Below are positions 1-8,260 of a stretch of DNA of 35,816 nt, piece by piece. The stretch is from a bacterium. Lineage in GTDB: Bacteria > Electryoneota > JAOADG01. The notes under the pieces are model-generated. The model saw nothing but the letters and a program-made list of their open reading frames with translations. It had not been told where the DNA came from and searched no databases. A program made the translations under genes and the position numbers. Positions within the stretch are counted from its first letter, which is position 1, and each line of letters opens with the position of its first letter. The stretch covers positions 1 to 35,816 of the forward strand of contig JAOTSC010000011.1 in NCBI GenBank assembly GCA_030247525.1, written 5' to 3'.

Positions 1-762
1 TTTTAGTTGCTTGCCCGGAATGCGATACTGTTTTGCTGTCGCATGAATGGATTTGTTTGGATCTGCAATAAGCAGGTATTTTTCCGAAACGCGCAGTAAG
101 ATTTCTGAAAACGGGAGCAAACTCGCAGGTTGCCATTGGGTTCCACGAAACGGCATATACTCGATGAACCGTAATTCGACTGGTGTATCACAAAAATATT
201 CGATAAAATCGCACAACTCATCATCATTAACATCCGCAGTAACAACCATGTTAATTTTCACGGTTAGATTTTCATACCGAAGTGCAGCGTTAATTCCGGC
301 CAAAGTATCCGATAATTTATCAAAGCGGGTTATTTTCTCGAACCGCTCCGATTGAAGCGTGTCAAGACTGATGTTAACAGCACTTAGTCCCGCTTCCACC
401 AATTGTTGAAGATGATCCTGCAAGAGTATACCGTTCGTTGTCATTGCTACTTTTTCGATGTTTGGAAATTGCGATACTTTTGCAATCAACCAGGCTAAAT
501 CCTTGCGAACGAGCGGTTCACCTCCGGTAAAGCGCACTTTTGTAATTCCTGCAGTTGCCATACATGCAATGACTCGAGACAATTCTTCCAATGTGAGAAT
601 TTCATCACGCTCACGCCATTTTACGCCGGTTTGTGGCATACAATAAGTACATCTCAGATTACAACGGTCGGTAACCGACACTCGCAAGTAGGTATGACGA
701 CGGAGGTGACCGTCGTACAGAGCGCTCGTCGAAGCAAGCGAGTTATTCACGAATTCTTGCAT
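1..762 (-). CDS. moaA: GTP 3',8-cyclase MoaA (partial, C-terminus beyond left edge)
   Basis: Radical-SAM enzyme of the first molybdenum-cofactor step, converting GTP to the cyclic precursor of cPMP with MoaC. The reading frame is open for 254 codons to the window edge; the family is about 330 residues, so roughly the last quarter is missing. The radical-SAM cluster is clear as DRCNLRCTYCMP (Cys34, Cys38, Cys41), followed by a glycine-rich FTGGEPL SAM-binding motif and MTTNG. The chosen ATG at 762 overlaps the end of mobA by 20 bp, so the two are translationally coupled and share the riboswitch-like leader upstream of mobA. The C-terminal cluster Cys residues cannot be checked here. Assignment is by family motifs and is secure. 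Confidence 0.95.
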   Translation of the reverse strand, partial: MQEFVNNSLASTSALYDGHLRRHTYLRVSVTDRCNLRCTYCMPQTGVKWRERDEILTLEELSRVIACMATAGITKVRFTGGEPLVRKDLAWLIAKVSQFPNIEKVAMTTNGILLQDHLQQLVEAGLSAVNISLDTLQSERFEKITRFDKLSDTLAGINAALRYENLTVKINMVVTADVNDDELCDFIEYFCDTPVELRFIEYMPFRGTQWQPASLLPFSEILLRVSEKYLLIADPNKSIHATAKQYRIPGKQLK

Positions 763-1339
763 ATTCATTAGGGGTATTGACACCCCGCAACAAATGCGAT
801 TGTACTGAAGAAATCGTAACCCATTCGACATGGAGTTGTTCGATAAATCGATGTACGGAGCGGTTTTCCGATTGTGCAATTGCGAACGCTACATCAGCAG
901 ATCGCGCCGGATAGTATCCGGGTAATGGCGCTAATCTTTCTTTGTTGTTATTGCGATACAATCGTATACACTGAGCGTCATCTGACATCAATGGAGTAAC
1001 GATAGAAGGGGTAAGAAATGGCTGGTCACAACCGACAATAATATAACCATCTGCAATACCACTTTGCAGAATCGTAGCTATGCCCCCCATCGGACCTGCA
1101 TTTGGCAACATGTCAGGGATGAATCGATAAGGAAACAAGTCTGGAAGGAACTCTGGACAGATTCCAACACAATAAACAAGAAGGCCAGCCCCTATCAATG
1201 CTTCCGCAACATGCGAGAGAATTGGTTTACCATCGGGCATCGGGAGCATGGCTTTTGGCGAACCCATCCGCAAACTCATACCGCCGGTTAGGATAACCCC
1301 AGCGATGTGATTTGGTTCTCCGTTGTCTTGTCGAGTCAT
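743..1339 (-). CDS. mobA: Molybdenum cofactor guanylyltransferase MobA
   Basis: Transfers GMP from GTP to Mo-molybdopterin, giving the guanine dinucleotide cofactor used by DMSO-reductase-family enzymes such as the oxidoreductase encoded just upstream on this strand. The 198-residue length fits the family. The nucleotide-binding motif at residues 16-30 is ILTGGMSLRMGSPKA, the LxGG form associated with GTP-using MobA rather than the LAAG form of CTP-using MocA. NAGPMGGI and GCDQPFL are the usual substrate and metal-binding segments. The ATG at 1339 lies just after a leader with a predicted riboswitch and terminator. The 3' end overlaps moaA. No anomalies seen. Confidence 0.93.
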   Translation of the reverse strand: MTRQDNGEPNHIAGVILTGGMSLRMGSPKAMLPMPDGKPILSHVAEALIGAGLLVYCVGICPEFLPDLFPYRFIPDMLPNAGPMGGIATILQSGIADGYIIVGCDQPFLTPSIVTPLMSDDAQCIRLYRNNNKERLAPLPGYYPARSADVAFAIAQSENRSVHRFIEQLHVEWVTISSVQSHLLRGVNTPNEYARIRE

Positions 1340-1353
1340 ATTGTTTGTCTATA

Positions 1354-1387
1354 ATAAAAAAATGCGCACCCTTGCCGGAAGCGCATT
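1354..1387 (-). terminator. Intrinsic terminator forming the riboswitch expression platform
   Basis: On the minus strand AATGCGC (1381-1387) pairs perfectly with GCGCATT (1361-1367) and is followed by a run of T (plus-strand A run 1356-1362). It lies between the aptamer and the mobA start. The loop contains GCAAGG (1370-1375), which can instead pair with CCTTGC (1400-1405) immediately after the aptamer's closing helix. That alternative stem encloses one terminator arm only, so the two folds exclude each other. This looks like a transcription-attenuation switch in which a formed aptamer favours termination. The terminator itself is well supported; ligand control is inferred. Confidence 0.75.
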
Positions 1388-1404
1388 GACGCTGCATAAG
1401 CAAG

Positions 1405-1495
1405 GCTCCTTTGAAAAAGCAGGCGACGCCGTTTCCCGTGTCACCCTATCGGCAGTATCACCAATTCTCCTGAAGAAGGCGGTACTGCTCGGAGC
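1405..1495 (-). promoter_or_regulatory. Candidate molybdenum/tungsten-cofactor (MOCO-type) riboswitch aptamer
   Basis: On the minus strand the 5' leader of mobA-moaA folds around a basal helix GCTCC (1491-1495) with GGAGC (1405-1409). It continues inward as AGCAG with CTGCT and a GCCG with CGGC helix, and it carries the internal segment GGGTGACACGGGAAA. An enclosed GTACC...GGT element with a TTCT/AGAA hairpin is also visible. Position in front of Moco genes, the closing AAAGGAGC and the GTGACA core match my recollection of the MOCO RNA family (Rfam RF01055), but I could not run a covariance model. The expression platform downstream supports a real cis-regulator. A different aptamer class is possible. 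Confidence 0.6.
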
Positions 1496-1583
1496 AATTT
1501 GAATATGTTTATACTCTATTCGATAGTTTTCCAGTTTGGTGTCTGAAGGTAAAACATGCTTTCGGAAAGTTCAAGAGCTTTCG

Positions 1584-2240
1584 TTAGCAGCCTTCTTTTT
1601 TCTTCTTGCCTCCACCGGTTGGAACTACCGGGAACACACCTACTGCAGGTAGTTTCGGCAACTCTTTTTGCATTGTTGTTTGCTCGGCGGCAGCACCGGT
1701 TTGCGGCGAACCGCCAAAGTGTTTACTGACCTCGATTATCTTTTTAAACTGCTGGCTTGCTTCAGCGTTGGCATTCTCTGGTAGCTTTGGAAACAGAACG
1801 CGATCCTTCCACTCCTCCAATCCTCCTCGTAGAATATACGCCCTGCGATACTGATTTGATCGAAGGAAAAACCATGCCTGGGCAGAATGAATGCCGCCCT
1901 CCGAATAGAGGATTACTTTTTCAGAGCGGGGAATTGCCGCAGTTACTAGTGAAGCTATCGGGATATTCTCCGACTGTGGAATATGATACTCAGAATACTC
2001 TTTTTCCGTCCGGAGGTCGATCAAGCGGAAATCGGCTTTTCCTTGTATCAGCCAATCGGCAAGCGACAACACATCAATATGATCGACCTCGTTATTGACG
2101 AGTAGTGAAAGCTCCTTCGTGTCGATCGTTACTTTTGCCCCGCGATAGGGCGAACCAGCGACAATCGCTAAAGCTCCTAACCCGATAGCAATTAATGCAA
2201 GCCTACGATTGCGAGACAGTTTTGACCAACCCATTTTCAT
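1584..2240 (-). CDS. Membrane-anchored rhodanese-like protein with Cys-to-Ser active site
   Basis: A 218-residue protein with a basic N-terminus, one hydrophobic segment (about residues 12-30) and a rhodanese fold, probably in the periplasm. The domain is recognisable from RLIDLRTEKEYSEYHIP and the closing ILRGGLEEW. The usual catalytic loop YCxxGxRS reads YSEGGIHS, so the sulfur-carrying Cys is Ser and classical sulfurtransfer is unlikely. The tail is Gly/Pro/Lys-rich and ends in a terminal Cys. The start at 2240 was chosen because AGGGAG precedes it at good spacing; a longer frame would overlap the YeeE gene. It is the last gene of the sulfur oxidoreductase operon, suggesting sulfane-sulfur binding or a scaffold role. 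The exact function is unknown. Confidence 0.82.
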   Translation of the reverse strand: MKMGWSKLSRNRRLALIAIGLGALAIVAGSPYRGAKVTIDTKELSLLVNNEVDHIDVLSLADWLIQGKADFRLIDLRTEKEYSEYHIPQSENIPIASLVTAAIPRSEKVILYSEGGIHSAQAWFFLRSNQYRRAYILRGGLEEWKDRVLFPKLPENANAEASQQFKKIIEVSKHFGGSPQTGAAAEQTTMQKELPKLPAVGVFPVVPTGGGKKKKEGC

Positions 2241-2257
2241 ACCACTCTCCCTATTAT

Positions 2258-2848
2258 TTATGACTTGGCAGCCATTTTCTTTTCGACCCACTCCGCGCCA
2301 GCAAAACCACCCACTGCCATCAATACAACGGCAAACACGATGAATCCATAGGGAACATGCAACAATTGAGGCAAAGTGATGTTTCCCATCGGCGTTGCAT
2401 AGAAAAAAGACTTCAACAAGGGGAACATTGCACCGAAAACGAAGATTCCGAAAATGACTCCGAGCAAATATGCAACACCGTCAAGCTTGCCAGTTGCAGC
2501 CGCGACACAGGACGTTCCGGGGCAATAGCCGCCAATTGCAAACCCGATTCCAAGCACTAATCCGCCGACGATTTGCGGCATTAGATATGTTGGATTGAGA
2601 TACACTTGTGATAGATCGACGAATCCAATCCACGATAACCAAAAGAGACCTAACATCGCAGTAACGATTGCTGTAAACATTACTTTGAAGACACTGAGAT
2701 CGGTTAAATAGAATTGCGCGACGAGTTTTTTACTGCTGCCAAAACCAGCACGTTCGAGAAAGAAACCGAAACCGATTCCGATCAGAAAAGCTACTATCAA
2801 GCTGATTTCATCGCCAAAAACCCCAAACTTGTATAACGGTGCGTTCAT
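2258..2848 (-). CDS. YeeE/YedE-family sulfur transporter, second half-protein
   Basis: A 196-residue integral membrane protein of the YeeE/YedE (DUF395) family, whose full-length members import thiosulfate or related sulfur species through a path of conserved Cys residues. The signature GGYCPGTSC lies near the middle, with about five hydrophobic segments, and the protein ends in a Lys-rich tail. The ATG at 2848 overlaps the stop of the preceding half-protein in an ATGA arrangement, so I took that start over longer frames running into its neighbour. Half-size proteins normally pair, so this and the gene at 2845-3426 probably form one channel. The sulfur substrate is inferred from the family and operon. 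Confidence 0.85.
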   Translation of the reverse strand: MNAPLYKFGVFGDEISLIVAFLIGIGFGFFLERAGFGSSKKLVAQFYLTDLSVFKVMFTAIVTAMLGLFWLSWIGFVDLSQVYLNPTYLMPQIVGGLVLGIGFAIGGYCPGTSCVAAATGKLDGVAYLLGVIFGIFVFGAMFPLLKSFFYATPMGNITLPQLLHVPYGFIVFAVVLMAVGGFAGAEWVEKKMAAKS

Positions 2849-3426
2849 TTCCACTGTCTCCGAATGAAGTATGCCACTGCATACGCTCCTCCAAACACCA
2901 TCATCATAAACGCCCAACTTCCGACATTTAGTAATGCTCCTCCGGTCAAAGCCTGTCCACTGGTACAACCACGAGCAAGTTTCGCTCCGAATCCCATAAG
3001 GGCTCCACCCAAAAATGCAAAGGCGAGCCGACCGGTTACTGATATTCTCGGACCACGTTCCGTTGTTACGTTCACTCGATGAGCAAGCATACCGGACAAG
3101 AATCCTCCAACAAACACTCCGAGTACTTCAAACACCAGCCAATCTTTTAATGGACTTTTTGAAGTGTCTGCAAGATATTCGGCATAAAACTCATTGGTCG
3201 TGGCATGAGTTGGCACAGTGCTTTGGACACCCATTGCAACCAGCGATGAGAATGCTCCGGAGGCGCCAAGACCACGTCCCATCACAACAAATGCCGCGAG
3301 CAATACCAGCCCTAATCCAATACCTGCAAGATAGGGGTTGGAATACGGTTGCGGCTTCTTCACGACCGCTTCGGCTGGATTCGAATGCGGCTGGTTTGTG
3401 AGGATAGCGGCAGAGACATCTGACAT
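2845..3426 (-). CDS. YeeE/YedE-family sulfur transporter, first half-protein
   Basis: A 193-residue membrane protein of the same family as its downstream neighbour but carrying the other half signature, GAKLARGCTSGQALTGGALL. It has a long soluble N-terminal stretch, then roughly four hydrophobic segments. A 55-residue hydrophilic loop between the first and second (about residues 70-95) is probably outside the membrane. The ATG at 3426 was preferred over one six codons earlier because AGGAGG sits 7 bases upstream. Coupling by ATGA with the next gene implies equimolar synthesis. It sits directly after the NrfD subunit, so sulfur uptake or export is tied to the oxidoreductase. Confidence 0.85.
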   Translation of the reverse strand: MSDVSAAILTNQPHSNPAEAVVKKPQPYSNPYLAGIGLGLVLLAAFVVMGRGLGASGAFSSLVAMGVQSTVPTHATTNEFYAEYLADTSKSPLKDWLVFEVLGVFVGGFLSGMLAHRVNVTTERGPRISVTGRLAFAFLGGALMGFGAKLARGCTSGQALTGGALLNVGSWAFMMMVFGGAYAVAYFIRRQWK

Positions 3427-3450
3427 CGGATTTCCTCCTAACATACTCGA

Positions 3451-4434
3451 TCAGTGTAAAACTGTTATAACCGGATTATTCTGTGGTGTGAGTAGCCAAC
3501 TACTTTGCTGTCCGGCTGCGACGATAATGAACCGCAAGACGATACCGCCGCCAATGACAAGCAGCGGAGCAATAGGGGTGTGTTTCACTTTATGTGTGAC
3601 GGCAAGGCTTTGCACAACAAGAGGAATCACAATACCAATCCCGACAACAAATACCCAGAACGGCGCGGCGTACTCGCCAATCAACAAGAGTTTGGCTGCG
3701 TTTTGATGAGCGGCGGTCGACGACAATAATCCAACCAGAAATAAAACGATAACAAACAACTCAATGATCAGAAATCCGTTATCAGCTTTTGCGAGAAGCT
3801 CCCGCTCGAATTTCTCTTGAGCGATTAGATGAACGAATGCAGCCGCCGCGGACAGACCCGAAATCACAAAGAGAAACCAGAGAATCGAACTATTCCATAA
3901 GGGACGCGCTCCCAATGCACTGAGCAGAATACCGGTGTACATCCCCAGCACTGCGCCCAAAGCCATATTAACGATACCGATGATTCGATAGGAATTCGGT
4001 AAGTCAGATATTCGACTCGACAACTTCATTAAGAACGACAATCTACTTTTCAGGAAGAATGGGATGTGTTCATGTATCTTCAAGAGGATTGTTGCGAGCA
4101 GCGCAGGATAGACAAGAAGCAAAATCCACGAACCCCACGACATGGGTGATGTTGGTTGGAAGGTAGTGTACAACCGCCAGACATAGAGCTTGTGTTCGAG
4201 ATCGAGAAACAATGCAAACATCCCAAGCGAAAGAAAAACGATACCAAGCAACGGCATCGTATAACACATGCTGCGAGATGTTTTGTGTCGTCCCGATAAC
4301 AAGAAGTACCCTCCAATCATCATCATACCGGCAACCAATCCCCCTAAAAACAGATAGACCGGGATTTGCCATTCCCAAATGTGCATTACGGGGTCGATCT
4401 GGATGTTATGACGGGTTATCGTTACTTCGTGCAT
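3451..4434 (-). CDS. NrfD/PsrC-family quinone-interacting membrane subunit
   Basis: A 327-residue, highly hydrophobic protein with about eight to nine membrane spans, of the NrfD/PsrC family (PF03916 type). It begins with the short amphipathic stretch HIWEWQIPVYLFLGGLVAG typical of the family. Such subunits anchor the catalytic and iron-sulfur subunits to the membrane and exchange electrons with the quinone pool. A GGAG sits 8 bases before the ATG at 4434. With the Tat-signal Mo subunit, the four-cluster ferredoxin and sulfur-transport genes, it completes a CISM-type complex of the polysulfide/thiosulfate reductase or sulfite dehydrogenase kind. The direction of electron flow cannot be told from sequence. 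Confidence 0.88.
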   Translation of the reverse strand: MHEVTITRHNIQIDPVMHIWEWQIPVYLFLGGLVAGMMMIGGYFLLSGRHKTSRSMCYTMPLLGIVFLSLGMFALFLDLEHKLYVWRLYTTFQPTSPMSWGSWILLLVYPALLATILLKIHEHIPFFLKSRLSFLMKLSSRISDLPNSYRIIGIVNMALGAVLGMYTGILLSALGARPLWNSSILWFLFVISGLSAAAAFVHLIAQEKFERELLAKADNGFLIIELFVIVLFLVGLLSSTAAHQNAAKLLLIGEYAAPFWVFVVGIGIVIPLVVQSLAVTHKVKHTPIAPLLVIGGGIVLRFIIVAAGQQSSWLLTPQNNPVITVLH

Positions 4435-4454
4435 TGCGCATACTCCGATACCAA

Positions 4455-5426
4455 CTACGATTTAGCTATTGGTAACATGTTTGCCGCTTGCAAAACTGCG
4501 AGCGCTTCCACTGTAACAAACACGTTGGCGTGTATTTTACTTGTTCCACCCCAATCGACTTGAGAGAAACCGCTTAAGGTTGACTTGGTCTGTTGGTACC
4601 ACTTCTCTTCACACGGGAAACCGCCATCCGGGAGCATTTTTGATTGTAGCAATTCGAGTGCTGGCTGGCTGCGAAGATCGAGTAGGAAACCACCTTCGCA
4701 CAAAACTCGCAAACCAAGTAGAATGTCATAATGCCAAAAACTCGGATAGTGAAGCTTCGTAAAATGGTGATCGATGATTTGATCATTCGTCAATCGGCGA
4801 TACAATTTTCGACTTAAAAAAAGTTCGGCGGCTCGGATAACTGCGGCTCGGGCACTTTCATCGTTTCGCCAATTTGCATAGGCGATAAGACCCCGGAGTG
4901 GAGAGATCGATTCGTGAAAGGAGGAATGAATCGCTGCGGGATGTTTATCACAATTCCAACCGCCGTCGTTCCATTGCCATTGTAGTAGATTGGCGGCTAA
5001 CTCGTCGCAGCGGCTATCGGCGATTCCGAGCGTGCAGGTTGCGAACAGTGCATTCCCCTCTTGCGATGCACACGTCCGCACCCTGCCGTCGATCACTCTC
5101 ACATAGTGTTTGTTTTTTCCTTTCGCGATCCAATGATTCAATACCGCTTCTCTTAACGGGTACAGTTCTTTGCTATCAACGGGATAACCAAGCTCCGCCA
5201 GTAAAACAAGTGACCAATGTGCCCCATGCCATTTTGCGTAAACATCGTCAAGCGTGCATCCGGCAAGTAATCGTCGGGTACGATCCGACTGCTTTATGAG
5301 AATGCGCATTCGCTTAACAGACGGAGTATTTGGCGATTCACCCAGAATTGCCGTGAGGGCTCGCCAGCGCACCGACGGTTCCGCAGATTGCAGTATACGC
5401 TCGATCATTTTGTCGCTTATTGGCAC
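4455..5426 (-). CDS. Terpenoid-cyclase/prenyltransferase-like alpha-toroid protein, function unknown
   Basis: A 323-residue soluble protein with no signal peptide. Two glycine-tryptophan/phenylalanine repeats, WNDGGWNCDKHP (middle) and LPDGGFPCEEKWY (C-terminal part), resemble the QW/DGG repeats of the squalene-cyclase and prenyltransferase alpha/alpha-toroid fold. The DxDD acid motif of squalene-hopene cyclases is not evident, so catalysis of cyclisation is doubtful. It lies inside the oxidoreductase operon between the ferredoxin and NrfD subunits with gaps of only 13 and 20 bp, an unusual place for this fold. It might be an assembly factor or act on a lipid or quinone; that is speculation. 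Fold assignment is moderate, function unassigned. Confidence 0.65.
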   Translation of the reverse strand: MPISDKMIERILQSAEPSVRWRALTAILGESPNTPSVKRMRILIKQSDRTRRLLAGCTLDDVYAKWHGAHWSLVLLAELGYPVDSKELYPLREAVLNHWIAKGKNKHYVRVIDGRVRTCASQEGNALFATCTLGIADSRCDELAANLLQWQWNDGGWNCDKHPAAIHSSFHESISPLRGLIAYANWRNDESARAAVIRAAELFLSRKLYRRLTNDQIIDHHFTKLHYPSFWHYDILLGLRVLCEGGFLLDLRSQPALELLQSKMLPDGGFPCEEKWYQQTKSTLSGFSQVDWGGTSKIHANVFVTVEALAVLQAANMLPIAKS

Positions 5427-5439
5427 AGCTCTCTCATTG

Positions 5440-5979
5440 CTAACTCAAGTAATAGACATGTGGTGCAGTGCCAGCTTCCGGCAACAGGGCGTGATACTTA
5501 CGCGATCGCAAATGCTTACTGACTTCACTCTCGGGATCTTCAATATCTCCGAAATACATACAATGGGTTGGGCAAACCGAGACACATGCTGGATTTTTTC
5601 CTTGCTCCACCCGATGGATACAAAATGTACATTTATCGGCATAACCATCAGGATGAATGAAGCGGGCATCATAGGGACAAGCTGCGAGGCAAGCTTTGCA
5701 TCCAATACACTTAACTTGTTCGACCAAGATGACCCCGCCTAAATCATGGATATGGCTGGCACCAGTCGGACAACAGTAAACACAAGGCGGATTGTCGCAG
5801 TGGTTGCAACGTTCGCTCCTCAACTCCATATGCAAGTCAGGGAATTTTCCGGTAACCTCCTGCGTCAACCAATCGCGATCAAAACCTTGCGGAACATGGT
5901 TCTCTGTTTTACATGCGATAACACAATCCATGCAACTGACGCATTTCAGCGTATCGATCACCATTGCAAAGCGCGCCAT
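5440..5979 (-). CDS. Four-[4Fe-4S] ferredoxin subunit of the molybdopterin oxidoreductase (PsrB/NrfC type)
   Basis: The electron-transfer subunit between the catalytic and membrane subunits. The 179-residue protein has sixteen Cys in four sets: 13/16/19/23, 58/61/66/70, 91/94/97/101 and 117/120/132/136, the standard arrangement for DmsB/PsrB/NrfC proteins. There is no signal peptide, as expected for a partner co-exported with a Tat-signal subunit. The start at 5979 follows the stop of the catalytic gene with one base between, preceded by GAGGTG. Nothing suggests damage in this gene, in contrast to its upstream partner. Confidence 0.93.
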   Translation of the reverse strand: MARFAMVIDTLKCVSCMDCVIACKTENHVPQGFDRDWLTQEVTGKFPDLHMELRSERCNHCDNPPCVYCCPTGASHIHDLGGVILVEQVKCIGCKACLAACPYDARFIHPDGYADKCTFCIHRVEQGKNPACVSVCPTHCMYFGDIEDPESEVSKHLRSRKYHALLPEAGTAPHVYYLS

Positions 5980-5980
5980 G

Positions 5981-8191
5981 TTACACCTCGCCCGGTACGA
6001 TAGTAACGAAGTTCACATTCATCGCCGTCCCCCCCATCAACGGATCGACTCGATACTTAGTAATAAGTTGCGAATCGCTGGCACCTTTGCGGTAGGTATG
6101 CTTTACCCGCTTCACCGTGTGCCCGAATCCATGAACCATGAACACAGAATCGGGTCGAATTCGCTCAGTCACTTTTACTTTGATTGGGTCGCTGACAATA
6201 CCATCTTGATTCTTCAACTTCACTTTATCGCCACTCTTTAACTCGAGTCGTAGAGCAACATCGGCATTCAACCAGATTTCATTTTCCGACATTACATCCG
6301 AAAGTAGACGATTGGTTTGGGTTCGGCTGAAAGAGTGCATCGGCGCTCGACCATATAGTAAACGGAAATATCCCGGTGGCGGTTCTTCCGGTGGGGTGAA
6401 TTTGGGAATTGGATCGTATCCCGCTTGCAGCAACTGTAAGGAATAGAATTCAACTTTTCCCGATGGGGTGGGAAACTCAAGCGGCACGCCTTCTTCTTGG
6501 AAGATTGGATGATGCGCTCCGACGATTACTCCATCGCGCTTCAATTGAGCATAGTCGTAACCAGCTTTCGATAACCTTGTTGTGAAGTATTCCTCGATAT
6601 CTTGCCATGGAAAGTAATGGGATAATCCTAATTTACCGGCAAGTTGCTTCGCCATCCACCAATTCGGCTTTTGATCATGCGGTGCTTTCACAACTGGCTG
6701 TCGCAATGCTATAAACGGTTCGCGGAACCATTCGACATTGAGGTCGTCGTGACGCTCGAGGTAAACCGATTCGGGGAGTATCACATCTGCCCACCCTGCA
6801 ATTTCACTCGGAACAACATCGACTACGACAAGTAAATCAAAGTTTTGAATAGCTGAGATTGTCTATTTTTAACTGGGCAATGCTTGCAATAAGTTCGTAG
6901 AGTATACGAACAAAACTTTTACGGGATAAGGCTTTCCTGTGATTGTTGCTTCACGGATACCGTTCGTAATCGTCTCGTGGGCGAATGGGTATCTGTGTTC
7001 GGGATTGTCAACTTTTTCCTTTTCTGATGGTGGATAGTGCGGATAAGGATAACCGGGAACGTCAAGCGAAGCCGGAGTGTAGAAACCGCCTTTCTTGCCC
7101 CAATTTCCCATCAAAGCATTGAGTAATGCAATTGCGCGACTGCGCTGAGCATCGTCACCGTACCAAGTTACATGACGTCCAGGGTGAATGAGTGTCGCAG
7201 GGCGATAGCGCGCCATTTCCCGTGCGGTGTTACGAATTTTCTCGGGATCAATGGTTGTGACAGGATATGCCCATTCCGGCGTGTATTGTGCGATTTCAGC
7301 AGCAAATTGCTCAAATCCAAAACCATACTTTGCTACAAACTCGATATCGTATAGCCGTTCAGTTACAAGTACATTCATCCAAGCCAAGAGTAAGGCAAGA
7401 TCGGTACCGGGCTTAACCGGTAAATACCATTTGGCTTTTCCGGCTGCAATTGAAAAGCGGGGATCGGCGACAATTAAAGCTGCGCCATTACCAATCGCTT
7501 CCGCGAATTCCTGCACTTGACTGTTGTGCATGTTTTCACCGAGATGCGATCCAATCAATACGATACATTGGGCGTTTTTTATATCCGTGCGTTCCGGTGA
7601 ACCCACATCTTCGCCAAAGGTGAGTCGAAATCCAACATCACGGGGACCGCGACATTGAGCAAACGAGGGAGCTGTGATATTCGGCGAACCGTAAGCCTTG
7701 AAGAGATGTTTGAAGAAATTTCCACCGATGCCGTGGCTAAACAACGCCATCGCTTCAGCACCATACTGCGCTTTCATCTTCGTCATTTTATCGGCAATGT
7801 AACCGAGTGCCTCATCCCAGGTAACTTCCGTCCACTCTTCCCCACCGCGCGCTTTTCTTCGCATGAGTGGCGCTCGTAACCGGTCGGGATCGTAGTGGGC
7901 TCCTACACCGCCGGTACCCCGGGGACACAGTCTCCCGCGGCATAACGGATCTAATGGATTCCCTTCGACTTTCCACATTTTACCATCGATAACGTGTGCA
8001 ATTGCGCTGCATTTCCAAAAACAGATATCGCAAAACGTAGGTATCATTTCGAGGTGGGATTTATTTTTTCCGTCGATAACGTCCGTAGCTTGTGCAACGA
8101 GTTTCGACCAATCGACAAGTGGAGCGGTTGCGGCGGCAGTGGCACCCACACCTGCAATCTTTAAAAACCTTCTTCGGGATAACGGGTCCAT
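5981..8191 (-). pseudogene. Tat-exported molybdopterin oxidoreductase catalytic subunit interrupted by two in-frame stops
   Basis: PsrA/PhsA-like subunit binding Mo-bis-guanine dinucleotide and one [4Fe-4S] cluster. The N-terminus has a Tat motif (SRRRFLK, residues 5-11) and hydrophobic stretch. The cluster motif follows (Cys54, Cys57, Cys61, Cys89), then a likely Mo-ligand Cys in PSFAQCRGPRDVG. The frame stays the same from 8191 to 5981 (736 codons, normal PsrA/PhsA size) but carries TAA at 6869-6871 and TAG at 6863-6865, separated by one AAA codon. Sequence on both sides reads as a continuous homologue (LLQALPS, then TISAIQNFDLLVVVD). No ATG with a ribosome site follows the stops, so the C-terminal part is unlikely to be made separately. 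Recent nonsense inactivation or sequence error are the likely explanations. Confidence 0.85.
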
Positions 8192-8260
8192 TTTGACCTC
8201 AACACGGGTATCGGAAATGACCGGTGGGACGTGGGAATGCTTGCGATATCGGTCATGCGC

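Noticed and set aside
1405-1495. Cobalamin or TPP riboswitch in the mobA leader
   Set aside because: I looked for the B12-box and TPP core signatures (such as CTGAGA) and did not find them; the Moco gene context and closing helix favour the cofactor class.
1530-1583. Terminator after the rhodanese gene
   Set aside because: The GAAAG/CTTTC stem is only 5 bp with a short downstream T-run after a gap, too weak to call.
6863-6871. Recoding (selenocysteine, pyrrolysine or ribosomal frameshift) across TAA-AAA-TAG
   Set aside because: No TGA is involved, TAA has no known natural suppressor of that kind, and the frame is unchanged on both sides, so a frameshift would have to reverse within a few codons. 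No slippery heptamer precedes the TAA.
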